Assembly (NCBI GenBank): GCA_946482635.1
Contig: CAMLSG010000041.1
Location: 1 to 31,034 of the forward strand
Reading direction: 5' to 3'
Source: an uncultured Duganella sp.
GTDB taxonomy: Bacteria > Pseudomonadota > Gammaproteobacteria > Burkholderiales > Burkholderiaceae
Length of the DNA stretch: 31,034 nucleotides
Below, one piece after another: positions 23,299 to 31,034 of this stretch. A model generated the notes under the pieces. The model did not search any database. It had not been told where the DNA came from and saw only the letters and a list, made by a program, of their open reading frames with translations. Made by a program: the position numbers and the translations under genes. Each line of letters opens with the position of its first letter. Positions within the stretch are counted from its first letter, which is position 1.

Positions 23299-23877
23299 AT
23301 GAAATTTTGCTCAGAATGCGCCCACCCTGTTGAGTTGATGGTCCCGGCCGGCGACAACCGGCCGCGTTATGTTTGCGTCAACTGTTCGGCAATCCATTAT
23401 CAAAATCCCAAGATGGTGATCGGTACGGTCCCGGTCTGGGAGCGCGACGGTGAGTTGCAGGTATTGCTGTGCAAGCGGGCCATCGAGCCGCGCCGCGGGT
23501 TCTGGACCCTGCCGGCTGGCTTCATGGAAAACAACGAGACCACGGCCGAGGCCGCCCAGCGCGAAACCGAAGAGGAAGCCGGCGCCAATATCGACCTCGG
23601 CAGCCTGTACACCCTGCTCAATGTGCCGCGCGTGCACCAGGTGCATATGTTTTACCTCGCCACCTTGCGCGACCTTGAGTTTGCGCCGGGCGAAGAGAGC
23701 CTGGACGTCAAGATGTTCACGGAAGCGGAAATCCCCTGGGACGACCTGGCCTTTCCTACCATTCGCACCACCCTGGAACTCTTCTTCGCCGACCGCGCCA
23801 GAATGCGCGAGGGCGGCAGCTACGGCTTCCATACCCAGGACATCACCCAGCCAATGCGCCAGCCGTCCGACACATGA
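23299..23877 (+). CDS. Nudix hydrolase with N-terminal zinc ribbon
   Basis: The 192-residue protein starts with a zinc-ribbon-like module (CSEC near residue 4 and CVNC near residue 27). The Nudix box follows as [20 protein letters not shown] followed by AGA, matching Gx5Ex7REUxEExGU except that T replaces the usual bulky residue. It would hydrolyse a nucleoside-diphosphate-linked substrate with Mg2+. The ribbon plus Nudix layout recalls NudC-like and related pyrophosphatases, but the substrate cannot be told. No Shine-Dalgarno precedes the ATG; TAAAGT at 23287-23292 could be a -10 for a leaderless message. The stop overlaps the aat start (ATGA). Confidence 0.88.
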   Translation: MKFCSECAHPVELMVPAGDNRPRYVCVNCSAIHYQNPKMVIGTVPVWERDGELQVLLCKRAIEPRRGFWTLPAGFMENNETTAEAAQRETEEEAGANIDLGSLYTLLNVPRVHQVHMFYLATLRDLEFAPGEESLDVKMFTEAEIPWDDLAFPTIRTTLELFFADRARMREGGSYGFHTQDITQPMRQPSDT

Positions 23878-24581
23878 TTCCCTGGCTCGACGTCAACACG
23901 CCCTTTCCCGACGTCTCCGAAGCCCTGACCACGGACGCGCCGGGCCTTTTGGCTGCCGGCGCTGACCTGTCGCCGAAGCGCTTGCTGGCCGCTTACCAGC
24001 GCGGCATCTTTCCCTGGTTTTCGGAGGGCCAGCCCATCCTGTGGTGGAGCACCGATCCGCGCATGGTCCTGCGCACCGGCGATTTCAGGATTTCCGACAG
24101 CTTGCGCAAAACGCTGAAAAAGATTGCGCGCGACGGCCAGCGCTGGGAAGTGCGTTTCGACAGCGCTTTTGAACAGGTGATGCGCGCCTGTGCCGCGCCA
24201 CGGCGCGACGGCCCCGGCACCTGGATTTCGGAAGACATCATCGCCGGCTACACCGGGCTGCACCAGCAGGGCTTCGCCCATTCATCCGAACTTTGGCTGG
24301 ACGGTGAACTGGTGGGCGGCGCTTACGGCGTGTCGATCGGAACCATGTTCTACGGCGAATCGATGTTTGCACGCGTCACCGACGGTTCCAAGGTGGCGCT
24401 GGCCTATCTCGTGCATTTTTTGCGACAGCATGGCGTAGAGCTGATCGATTGCCAGCAGGAGACCGGCCACCTGGCTTCGCTTGGCGCGCGCCCAATCCCG
24501 CGCCAGGATTTCATAGCGCACTTGCAGAAATGTATTGTGATGCCACAGATACGCGATTGGTGCCCTATCGCACCGTTTTAA
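23874..24581 (+). CDS. aat: Leucyl/phenylalanyl-tRNA-protein transferase
   Basis: The 235-residue enzyme transfers Leu or Phe from aminoacyl-tRNA to proteins with N-terminal Arg or Lys, marking them for ClpS/ClpAP degradation. The family blocks are clear: [20 protein letters not shown] then [56 protein letters not shown] and [19 protein letters not shown]. Length equals that of E. coli Aat (234). It is coupled to the Nudix gene and followed after 26 bp by bpt, the second N-degron transferase. Confidence 0.98.
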   Translation: MIPWLDVNTPFPDVSEALTTDAPGLLAAGADLSPKRLLAAYQRGIFPWFSEGQPILWWSTDPRMVLRTGDFRISDSLRKTLKKIARDGQRWEVRFDSAFEQVMRACAAPRRDGPGTWISEDIIAGYTGLHQQGFAHSSELWLDGELVGGAYGVSIGTMFYGESMFARVTDGSKVALAYLVHFLRQHGVELIDCQQETGHLASLGARPIPRQDFIAHLQKCIVMPQIRDWCPIAPF

Positions 24582-24594
24582 GCCGCGGACGCGT

Positions 24595-24600
24595 TATGAT
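24595..24600 (+). promoter_or_regulatory. Possible bpt promoter (-10 TATGAT), leaderless candidate
   Basis: TATGAT ends 7 nt before the bpt ATG, the same geometry as at xdhC, and no Shine-Dalgarno is present. The -35 match is poor, and co-transcription from aat is also possible. Confidence 0.3.
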
Positions 24601-24607
24601 ATGACTC

Positions 24608-25360
24608 ATGACGCAGCTTAACGACCTTCCCTTCGCAACGTTGCAGTTTTATACAACGGCGCCTTATCCGTGCAGCTACCTTGATGCACGCCAGGCCCGT
24701 TCGCAAGTGGCAACGCCTTCGCACTTGATCAACGCCGACGTGTACTCGGAGCTGGTGAAGAATGGTTTCCGCCGCAGCGGCATCTTTACTTATCGTCCAT
24801 ATTGCGATGGATGCCAGGCCTGCATCCCGGTGCGGGTAGTGGCCGGCGGTTTCAAGCCGACGCGCGGCCAGCGCCGTGCATGGCAGCGCCACAGCAACTT
24901 GCAGGCCGGCGTGGCCAGCCTGTCGTTCTCGGACGAACATTACGAGCTTTACCTGCGCTACCAGAGCACCCGCCACGCAGGCGGCGGCATGGACCAGGAT
25001 TCGCGTGACCAGTATGCGCAGTTCCTGCTGCAAAGCCGGGTCAACACGCGCCTCGTCGAATTCCGCGAGCCCGACGGCACGCTGCGCATGGTGTCCATCA
25101 TCGACGTGCTGTCGGATGGCCTGTCCTCGGTCTACACCTTCTTCGACCCGGACGTGCCGGGCGCCTCGTTCGGCACCTATAACGTGATGTGGCAGATCGC
25201 GCAGGCGCACGAACTGGGGCTGGAATTTGTCTACCTGGGCTACTGGATCGAAGACAGCCCGAAGATGAACTACAAGATCAAGTTCCAGCCGCTGCAGGCA
25301 CGCATCAAAGGCGTGTGGGGGCCGCTCACTTCCTCATCAAATCCAGCAGTGCAACCGTAG
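24608..25360 (+). CDS. bpt: Aspartate/glutamate leucyltransferase (Bpt/Ate family)
   Basis: The 250-residue protein belongs to the ATE family and, in proteobacteria with this Bpt type, adds Leu to N-terminal Asp or Glu. Visible signatures are the N-terminal Cys and Tyr-rich [17 protein letters not shown], the metal or thiol motif [26 protein letters not shown], and the GNAT-like C-terminal blocks [20 protein letters not shown] and [20 protein letters not shown]. The gene ends in [12 protein letters not shown], and its last 35 bp overlap the 3' end of the convergent M20 gene. Together with Aat it gives the cell both bacterial N-degron branches. Confidence 0.97.
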   Translation: MTQLNDLPFATLQFYTTAPYPCSYLDARQARSQVATPSHLINADVYSELVKNGFRRSGIFTYRPYCDGCQACIPVRVVAGGFKPTRGQRRAWQRHSNLQAGVASLSFSDEHYELYLRYQSTRHAGGGMDQDSRDQYAQFLLQSRVNTRLVEFREPDGTLRMVSIIDVLSDGLSSVYTFFDPDVPGASFGTYNVMWQIAQAHELGLEFVYLGYWIEDSPKMNYKIKFQPLQARIKGVWGPLTSSSNPAVQP

Positions 25361-26639
25361 TTGCCAGTACGCCGGTCTGGATCGACTTTTCCGCATCGGC
25401 GCGGAACAGCGGGCTATGGTTGTAGGCAATCGTGCCTTTGCCGGCGCGGGCCGCTTCCACCTGCGCGACCGGGGTGCCGCCCACCATGAAATACACGCTC
25501 GGGATGCCCTGTCCGTAAATAAAGTGGGCATAATCCTCGCCCACCATGCTGCCGCGCTGGTAGCCCATGTCGAAAATGCCCTCACCCAGTTTGCTTGACC
25601 ATACAGTCCGCAAGCGCTGCAGCATTGCCTTGTCGTTCAGGGTTGGCGGCACCGGACGGTCGGTGTGGCGGATTTCCGGCAATTTGTCTTCCGGTACGCC
25701 CGCAGCCCGCGCGGTGTTCTCGGCCACGCGCTTGATTCCCTCCAGCAGCTTGGCGCGCGTCTCGTCGCTTTCCGAGCGCACGGTCAGTTCCAGGCGCGCC
25801 GTATCGCTGATCACATTGCCCTTGGTGCCGGCGTGGAAGGAGCCAACGGTGATCAGGGCCGCTTCGCGCGGGGCGATGTCGCGCGTGACCACGGTTTGCA
25901 GCGCCAGCACGATCTGCGATGCAATGACGACCGGGTCCTTGCCGGTATGCGGGCTGGCGCCGTGGGTGCCGATGCCGTGCACCACAATCTCCAACAGGTC
26001 GGCGCCGGAAAACGGCGCTTCACTGGCCTCGATCTTGCCTGCCTCGATGTCTGCGCCCACGTGCAGGGACAAGGCATAGTCAGGCTTGCCGAAGCGCTTG
26101 TAGATGCCGTCGGCCATCATGTCGAGCGCGCCGCCGGTGCGCTCCTCGGCGGGCTGGCCCACCAGCATCAGCGTGCCTTGCCACTCACCCTTGTGCGCCG
26201 CCATCTGGTGCGCGGTGCCGACCAGGCTGGTCATGTGGACGTCGTGGCCGCAGGCGTGCATCACCGGCACCAGGTTGCCGCTCAAGTCCTTGACCTTCAC
26301 CCTGGAGGCATTCGCTGCATCCGACTTCTCCTCCACCGGCAGTGCGTCCATGTCGGCGCGCACCATCACGGTCGGGCCTTTGCCATTGCGCAAAATGGCC
26401 ACCAGGCCGGTCTTGCCCACGCCTTCGGTCACCTCGAAGCCCGCCGCACGCAGCTCTTTCGCCATGCGCGCTGCCGTCTGCACTTCCATATAAGAGAGTT
26501 CGGGATTGGCGTGCAGATGGTTGAACAAGGGTTCCAGGCTGGCTTTGTAGTCGCGCGCAATGGCGGCGGAAAGCTGGTTTTCGGCAGCGAGTGCCGGCAG
26601 GGAAAGGCAGGCCAGCAAGGCAAGTCCAGGCTTGATCAC
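25326..26639 (-). CDS. Exported M20-family amidohydrolase/carboxypeptidase
   Basis: The 437-residue protein has a signal peptide ([18 protein letters not shown] before EN), so it should act in the periplasm. The frame is open much further upstream, but a GTG at 26639 with GGAGGA (minus strand, 26651-26646) 6 nt before it marks the true start. M20D metal ligands are visible: H128-A-C130-G-H132-D in [11 protein letters not shown]165-E166 in [10 protein letters not shown], and VRADMDALP. The dimerisation domain contains [17 protein letters not shown]. Relatives hydrolyse N-acyl amino acids, hippurate or peptides; the substrate is not evident. It is divergent from pyrD and convergent with bpt. 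Confidence 0.92.
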   Translation of the reverse strand: MIKPGLALLACLSLPALAAENQLSAAIARDYKASLEPLFNHLHANPELSYMEVQTAARMAKELRAAGFEVTEGVGKTGLVAILRNGKGPTVMVRADMDALPVEEKSDAANASRVKVKDLSGNLVPVMHACGHDVHMTSLVGTAHQMAAHKGEWQGTLMLVGQPAEERTGGALDMMADGIYKRFGKPDYALSLHVGADIEAGKIEASEAPFSGADLLEIVVHGIGTHGASPHTGKDPVVIASQIVLALQTVVTRDIAPREAALITVGSFHAGTKGNVISDTARLELTVRSESDETRAKLLEGIKRVAENTARAAGVPEDKLPEIRHTDRPVPPTLNDKAMLQRLRTVWSSKLGEGIFDMGYQRGSMVGEDYAHFIYGQGIPSVYFMVGGTPVAQVEAARAGKGTIAYNHSPLFRADAEKSIQTGVLATTVALLDLMRK

Positions 26640-26664
26640 GGAAGGTCCTCCAGGGGGCGCAGTG

Positions 26665-26670
26665 TAAAAT
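26665..26670 (+). promoter_or_regulatory. Possible pyrD promoter (-10 TAAAAT)
   Basis: TAAAAT, preceded by TG, lies in the 61-bp gap between the divergent M20 gene and pyrD, 30 bp before the pyrD ATG. The -35 region is poor. It is the only -10-like plus-strand sequence in the gap. Confidence 0.35.
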
Positions 26671-26700
26671 GCTACAAAAATACACCAAAAGCTGCCCACA

Positions 26701-27741
26701 ATGTCCGATAAATTCCTGTACTCCCTCGCCCGCCCTATCCTGTTCTCGATGGACGCGGAATCCGCCCACCATTTCACCTTGCCGGCGCTGAAACGCCTGT
26801 CCGCACTGGGCCTGACGCGCGCCATGGTGCGCCGCCCGAAAGACGATCCGCGCACCGTCATGGGCCTGACGTTCCGCAACCCGGTCGGCCTGGCCGCCGG
26901 CCTGGACAAGGATGGCGCCTTCATCGATGCGCTGGCCGACCTGGGCTTCGGCTCGATCGAGGTGGGAACCGTGACGCCACGCGCCCAGCCGGGCAACCCG
27001 AAGCCGCGCATGTTCCGCCTTCCTGCGGCGCACGGCATCATCAACCGCATGGGTTTCAATAACGGCGGCGTCGATGCCTTCGTGGCCAACGTGCAGTCCT
27101 CGCGCTTCTACCAGAACCGCGAAGGCGTGCTGGGCCTGAACATCGGCAAGAACGCCGACACGCCAATCGAGCGCGCGGTCGACGATTACCTGCACTGCCT
27201 GGACAAGGTTTATCCCTACGCCAGCTATGTGACCGTCAACATCTCTTCGCCGAATACCAAGAACCTGCGCCAGCTGCAGGGCGCATCGGAAGTGGACGGC
27301 CTGCTGTCGCAACTGAAGGAAGCGCAACTGCGCCTGGCCGACCAGCACAAGCGCTACGTGCCGATGACCCTGAAGATCGCTCCGGACATGGATGGCGACC
27401 AGGTGAAGAACATCGCCGATGCCCTGCTGCGCCACAAGATCGACGGCGTGATCGCCACCAACACCACACTGAGCCGCAGCGCGGTGGAAGGCATGCAGCA
27501 CGGCGCGGAAGCCGGCGGCCTGTCCGGCGCGCCTGTGTTCGAGCTGTCGAACAACGTCATCCGCCTGCTGAAAGCGGAACTGGGCGACGCGCTGCCGATC
27601 ATCGGCGTAGGCGGCATCATGCAGGGCAAGGACGCCAAGGCCAAGATCGACGCGGGCGCGCAGTTGGTGCAGCTCTACTCCGGCCTGATTTACGCCGGCC
27701 CGGCGCTGGTGCGCGACTGCGCCGACGCGCTGCGGGGCTAA
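26701..27741 (+). CDS. pyrD: Dihydroorotate dehydrogenase (quinone), class 2
   Basis: The 346-residue flavoenzyme oxidises dihydroorotate to orotate in pyrimidine synthesis and passes electrons to the quinone pool at the inner membrane. The amphipathic N-terminus ([20 protein letters not shown]) is the class 2 membrane-binding hairpin. Other blocks are [32 protein letters not shown], the catalytic serine region [11 protein letters not shown] (S182/S183), IATNTT and [11 protein letters not shown] with [10 protein letters not shown]. No Shine-Dalgarno is obvious. The aldo/keto reductase gene starts 2 bp after the stop. Confidence 0.98.
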   Translation: MSDKFLYSLARPILFSMDAESAHHFTLPALKRLSALGLTRAMVRRPKDDPRTVMGLTFRNPVGLAAGLDKDGAFIDALADLGFGSIEVGTVTPRAQPGNPKPRMFRLPAAHGIINRMGFNNGGVDAFVANVQSSRFYQNREGVLGLNIGKNADTPIERAVDDYLHCLDKVYPYASYVTVNISSPNTKNLRQLQGASEVDGLLSQLKEAQLRLADQHKRYVPMTLKIAPDMDGDQVKNIADALLRHKIDGVIATNTTLSRSAVEGMQHGAEAGGLSGAPVFELSNNVIRLLKAELGDALPIIGVGGIMQGKDAKAKIDAGAQLVQLYSGLIYAGPALVRDCADALRG

Positions 27742-27743
27742 GC

Positions 27744-28790
27744 ATGCAGAAGGTCGCCCTGGGCCGCAGCGGACTGAAGGTCAGCAAAATCTGCCTTGGC
27801 ACGATGACCTTCGGCCAGCAGAATTCCGAAGCGGATGCGCATGCGCAGATTGATTACGCGCTGGAGCGCGGCATCAATTTCATCGACACCGCCGAACTGT
27901 ATCCGGTGATGCCGTCCGCTGCGACCCAGGGTGATACCGAACGCTTCATCGGCAGCTGGCTGAAGAAGTCAGCCCGCCGTGCCGACGTGGTGCTGGCGAC
28001 CAAGGTCGCGGGGCCGAATCCGTACATGCACTGGATCCGCAAGGGCAAGAGCAACCACAATGCGGCCAACATCCGCGCTGCCGTGGAAACCAGCCTGCAG
28101 CGCCTGCAGACGGACTACATCGACTTGTACCAGTTGCACTGGCCAAGCCGCAACGTGCCGATCTTCGGCGCCAGCCAGTTCGACCCTGGCAAGGAGCGCC
28201 ACAGCATCGCCATCGAAGAAACCCTGGCTGTGCTGGGCGACTTGATCAGGGAGGGCAAGATCCGCCACATCGGCGTATCGAACGAAAGCAGCTGGGGCGT
28301 TTCCGAGTTTGTCAAACAGGCCGAGATGAAAGGCCTGCCGCGCATCGCCACCATCCAGAACCTGTACAACCTGACGGCGCGTCATTTCGAAACCAGCTTC
28401 CTGGACGAAACATGCTTCCGCGAACAAGTCAGCCTGATGGCCTATAGCCCGCTGGCGTTTGGCCAGCTTACTGCCAAGTACCACGACAATCCAAAGGCGC
28501 ATGGCCGCCTGACGATCTTCCCGCCGACCTGGAGCCCGCGCTACCTGCGCCAGGGCGTGCTGGATGCGGTGGCGCAGTACGCGAAACTGGCGCGCGACAA
28601 CGGCATGACGCCGGCCCAACTCGCGCTGGCGTGGTGCTATTCGCGCTGGTTCGTCGCCTCCACCATCATCGGCGCCACCACGCTGGCGCAGCTCAAGGAA
28701 AACATCGACGCACATGACGTCTGTCTGTCGCCGGATGTGGTGGCTACCGTCGACGCCATCCATGGTCGATTGCCTAATCCGGGCCAATAA
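27744..28790 (+). CDS. tas: Aldo/keto reductase, Tas-like
   Basis: The 348-residue protein is the length of E. coli Tas (346) and belongs to the NADP(H)-dependent aldo/keto reductases. The catalytic tetrad is visible as D48 and Y53 (FIDTAELYPV), K87 (LATKVAG) and H132 (LYQLHWP). LGTMTFGQQNSEADAHAQ is characteristic of the Tas group, as is the ELYPVMP segment. The physiological substrate is unknown. It starts 2 bp after pyrD, so it is probably co-expressed. No terminator is visible downstream. Confidence 0.92.
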   Translation: MQKVALGRSGLKVSKICLGTMTFGQQNSEADAHAQIDYALERGINFIDTAELYPVMPSAATQGDTERFIGSWLKKSARRADVVLATKVAGPNPYMHWIRKGKSNHNAANIRAAVETSLQRLQTDYIDLYQLHWPSRNVPIFGASQFDPGKERHSIAIEETLAVLGDLIREGKIRHIGVSNESSWGVSEFVKQAEMKGLPRIATIQNLYNLTARHFETSFLDETCFREQVSLMAYSPLAFGQLTAKYHDNPKAHGRLTIFPPTWSPRYLRQGVLDAVAQYAKLARDNGMTPAQLALAWCYSRWFVASTIIGATTLAQLKENIDAHDVCLSPDVVATVDAIHGRLPNPGQ

Positions 28791-28805
28791 GCGCATTGCC
28801 GACCG

Positions 28806-28843
28806 GTCAAATAATTGACACTTTGTCTGGCTGCAAATACACC
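28806..28843 (+). promoter_or_regulatory. Candidate promoter upstream of the chemoreceptor gene
   Basis: A perfect TTGACA (28815-28820) is followed after 17 bp by TACACC (28838-28843), a weak -10. The -35 overlaps an inverted repeat GTCAA/TTGAC (28806-28810 and 28815-28819) around ATAA that could be an operator. The leader to the ATG at 29009 would be about 160 nt. Confidence 0.35.
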
Positions 28844-29008
28844 ACAATCTCACCAAATCTCACTTGCTGGCAGGGAACCTTGTTGTTAGCATCGGATTTC
28901 CGGGGCGCCGCATTGCCGGCCCAACAGCCCCAAGTCCGCCGCCCCGCCAATGCGGCATGTTGAACTCCCCCTACAATGCCAGCGCGCTCGCGCGGGCCGG
29001 AGCCGTAC

Positions 29009-30697
29009 ATGCTGAACAACCTCACAATTAAAGTCCGCCTGGTAGCGGTCCTGGCCATCCTTTCCGTCATGATGACGGTGATCGGCATCGCCGGCATAAC
29101 CAGCCTGGCGAACACGAATGCATCGCTGCAAACGGTTTATGAAGACCGGCTCGTCGCACTGGGCCAACTGCAGGAGGTGATCCGCACCATCAACCGCAAC
29201 CAGTTGGCCATGTCCGATGCGCTCACTGTCGGTCCCGCCGCATTGCCCGAAATGGTCAAGACGGTGGAGGAAGGCCTGGCCAAAGCCGACAAGACCTGGA
29301 AAGCCTACGCCGCAACCAAGATGACGGACGAAGAAAAAGCGTTGGCAGAACGCTATGCTGCAGCGCATGCAGCCTTCGTCCTCGAGGGAATGAATCCGGC
29401 ATTGGAAGCCGGCCGTGCGGGCGACATGGAAAAGATGAAGGCAGTGATGCACGGCCGGATGAAAGAGAGCTTCCTGCCGGTACGCGATGTGATCAATCAT
29501 CTCGTGCAATTGCAGATGGATATCGGCAAACAGGTCTACGAGTCCTCGCAGGCCAGCTACGCAAGCTTCCGGCTGGTAGTCATCGGCATGCTCGCCGGCG
29601 CCCTTGCGCTGGCTGCAGGGATCGGCTGGTGGCTGGTACGCAGCATCACCGCACCGCTCGGCCGCGCAGTGCGCATCGCCGAAAGCGTAGCCGCCGGCGA
29701 CCTGACGCAGCAAATCGACGTCACTTCGCAGGATGAAACAGGAAAGCTGCTGGCGGCCTTGCGTGAAATGAACAACAGCCTGGTTGGCATCGTCGGCAAT
29801 GTGCGCCACGCCACCGATTCGATCTCCACCGCTTCGTCGGAAATCGCCAGCGGCAATATGGACCTGTCGGCGCGCACCGAGCAGCAAGCCAGCTCGCTGG
29901 AGGAAACCGCCTCGTCGATGGAAGAACTGACCTCCACCGTGCGCCAGAACGCCGACAACGCAAGGCAGGCCAACCAGCTTGCGGGGAACGCCTCGGAAGT
30001 GGCCCGGCGCGGCGGCGCGGTGGTGGCACAAGTGGTCGACAAGATGAGCGCCATCAACGAGTCGGCCTACAAGATCGTGGAAATCATTTCGGTCATCGAT
30101 GGCATCGCCTTCCAGACCAATATCCTGGCGCTGAATGCGGCCGTGGAAGCCGCGCGTGCCGGTGAGCAGGGACGCGGTTTTGCTGTCGTGGCGTCGGAAG
30201 TGCGCAACCTGGCGCAGCGCGCCGGCAATGCGGCCAAGGAGATCAAGCAGTTGATCGACAACTCGGTGGCCCAGGTCGAGGAAGGCAGCCGGCTGGTCGA
30301 CCAGGCCGGCGCCACCATGGGCGAAGTGGTCAACAGCGTTCAGCAGGTGACCGACATCATCGGTGAAATCTCGGCTGCCAGCGGCGAACAGAGTTCGGGC
30401 CTGCAGCAGATCAATGCGGCCGTGGTGCAGATGGACAGCGCCACCCAGCAAAATGCCGCATTGGTGGAGCAAGCCGCTGCCGCAGCGGGCGCCTTGCAGG
30501 AGCAGGCCGCCTCATTGTCGCAGGCGGTCAGCGTGTTCCATCTCGCCGCTTCGGTGCAGGAAGCCATGCCGGCCCGCCGCAGTGCCGTGGTCACCCAGCT
30601 CAAACCGCGCGCAGCCGCCCGCCCTGCCGCACCGGCGAGGGCAAAGCGCGTCGCCGTTGCGGGCAACGGAACGGCCGACGGCTGGGAGGAATTCTAG
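29009..30697 (+). CDS. Methyl-accepting chemotaxis protein with C-terminal CheR-docking pentapeptide
   Basis: This 562-residue transmembrane chemoreceptor has TM1 at about 7-30 ([20 protein letters not shown]). A periplasmic four-helix-bundle sensor covers about 31-186, TM2 about 189-211, and HAMP about 212-265 ([20 protein letters not shown]). The signalling coiled coil follows, with the conserved tip near [20 protein letters not shown] flexible Ala/Arg-rich tail ends in GWEEF, the xWxxF type of pentapeptide that binds the CheR methyltransferase and CheB. I chose the ATG at 29009 because GGAG (28999-29002) precedes it; the frame is open from 28976. The ligand is unknown. No che genes are nearby. 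Confidence 0.94.
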   Translation: MLNNLTIKVRLVAVLAILSVMMTVIGIAGITSLANTNASLQTVYEDRLVALGQLQEVIRTINRNQLAMSDALTVGPAALPEMVKTVEEGLAKADKTWKAYAATKMTDEEKALAERYAAAHAAFVLEGMNPALEAGRAGDMEKMKAVMHGRMKESFLPVRDVINHLVQLQMDIGKQVYESSQASYASFRLVVIGMLAGALALAAGIGWWLVRSITAPLGRAVRIAESVAAGDLTQQIDVTSQDETGKLLAALREMNNSLVGIVGNVRHATDSISTASSEIASGNMDLSARTEQQASSLEETASSMEELTSTVRQNADNARQANQLAGNASEVARRGGAVVAQVVDKMSAINESAYKIVEIISVIDGIAFQTNILALNAAVEAARAGEQGRGFAVVASEVRNLAQRAGNAAKEIKQLIDNSVAQVEEGSRLVDQAGATMGEVVNSVQQVTDIIGEISAASGEQSSGLQQINAAVVQMDSATQQNAALVEQAAAAAGALQEQAASLSQAVSVFHLAASVQEAMPARRSAVVTQLKPRAAARPAAPARAKRVAVAGNGTADGWEEF

Positions 30698-31034
30698 GCC
30701 TCGCCGCCCAGCATGGCTTGTTCGATCTCGGCGCGCGTCAAATCGGGAGCGAACTGCGAGATGAATTCGTAGGCGTAGGAACGAAGGTAAGCTCCTTTGC
30801 GCAACGCCAGCCGGGTGGTATTCGCTGCAAACAAGTGCGATGCTTCGATGGCGCGCAGTCCTTTGTCGCGGCCATGGTCGAACGCCATCGATGCCACCAG
30901 GCCAACGCCCAGGCCGAGTGCCACATATTGCTTGATGACGTCCGAGTCCATTGCAGTCAGCACGATGTCCGGGCGCACGCCGGCCTTGTCGAAGGCGGCA
31001 TCGATGTGGCCACGGCCGGTAAAGCCGACGTCGT
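30694..31034 (-). CDS. CysB-family LysR-type regulator, C-terminal part (5' end outside window)
   Basis: The visible 112 or so C-terminal residues match the effector domain of CysB/Cbl regulators: [19 protein letters not shown], then [31 protein letters not shown], and [18 protein letters not shown] near the end. CysB-type proteins bind sulfate or N-acetylserine-type signals and control sulfur assimilation. The DNA-binding domain lies beyond the window, so CysB and Cbl or another paralogue cannot be separated. The TAG stop shares the palindrome CTAG (30694-30697) with the stop of the convergent chemoreceptor gene. Confidence 0.9.
   Translation of the reverse strand, partial: DVGFTGRGHIDAAFDKAGVRPDIVLTAMDSDVIKQYVALGLGVGLVASMAFDHGRDKGLRAIEASHLFAANTTRLALRKGAYLRSYAYEFISQFAPDLTRAEIEQAMLGGEA

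Noticed and set aside
26640..27089. N-terminal extension of the M20 hydrolase frame
   Set aside because: It runs antisense through pyrD; a GTG with a strong ribosome-binding site and signal peptide at 26639 marks the start.

Overview
The window looks like a chromosomal segment of a GC-rich betaproteobacterium in Burkholderiales, most likely Oxalobacteraceae (Massilia/Duganella/Janthinobacterium-like). This rests on the gene order ribF-ileS-lspA-coaBC-dut, the aat-bpt-pyrD set, a CysB-type LysR regulator, and GC-rich codons throughout. The assignment is inference from gene content; no marker gene was compared. Almost all of the DNA is coding, with no phage, insertion sequence or CRISPR array.

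Layout. (1) 1-3987: the conserved stress trio prkA (3' part only), yeaH-like VWA protein and spoVR, apparently one transcription unit. (2) 3988-4351: a 360-bp AT-richer regulatory gap. (3) 4352-8287: a TonB energy-transduction cluster of tonB, exbB, two exbD genes and an exported TPR protein, ending in a strong terminator. (4) 8334-15945: a housekeeping run of ribF, ileS, lspA, coaBC and dut, then a lipoprotein with PDZ and a degenerate M48 metallopeptidase site, and a small surface-adhesin-E-like exported protein. (5) 15966-18928: an orphan xdhC, a REP-like inverted pair of 35-nt units, and an overlapping EamA exporter/alkA pair. (6) 18931-21914, minus strand: an uncharacterised pair, a DUF3142-like exported protein and a 742-aa exported helical-repeat protein, coupled by ATGA. 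(7) 22031-23044: a MerR/TipAS regulator with its own 19-bp-spacer promoter; it shares a bidirectional terminator with an initiator tRNA-fMet gene on the minus strand. (8) 23299-25360: a Nudix hydrolase plus the two N-degron aminoacyl transferases aat and bpt. (9) 25326-26639, minus strand: an exported M20 amidohydrolase lying between bpt and pyrD. (10) 26701-28790: pyrD and a Tas-like aldo/keto reductase. (11) 29009-30697: a chemoreceptor with a C-terminal CheR-docking pentapeptide. (12) 30694-31034, minus strand: the C-terminus of a CysB-family regulator.

How the parts work together. TonB/ExbB/ExbD convert proton-motive force into outer-membrane transport. LspA is needed for lipoproteins, including the one encoded four genes downstream. 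Aat and Bpt mark proteins for N-end-rule proteolysis. The best candidates for undescribed biology are the DUF3142/solenoid pair, the REP-like element, the degenerate M48 lipoprotein and the duplicated effector region of the MerR protein. Much of the rest is ordinary core genome.
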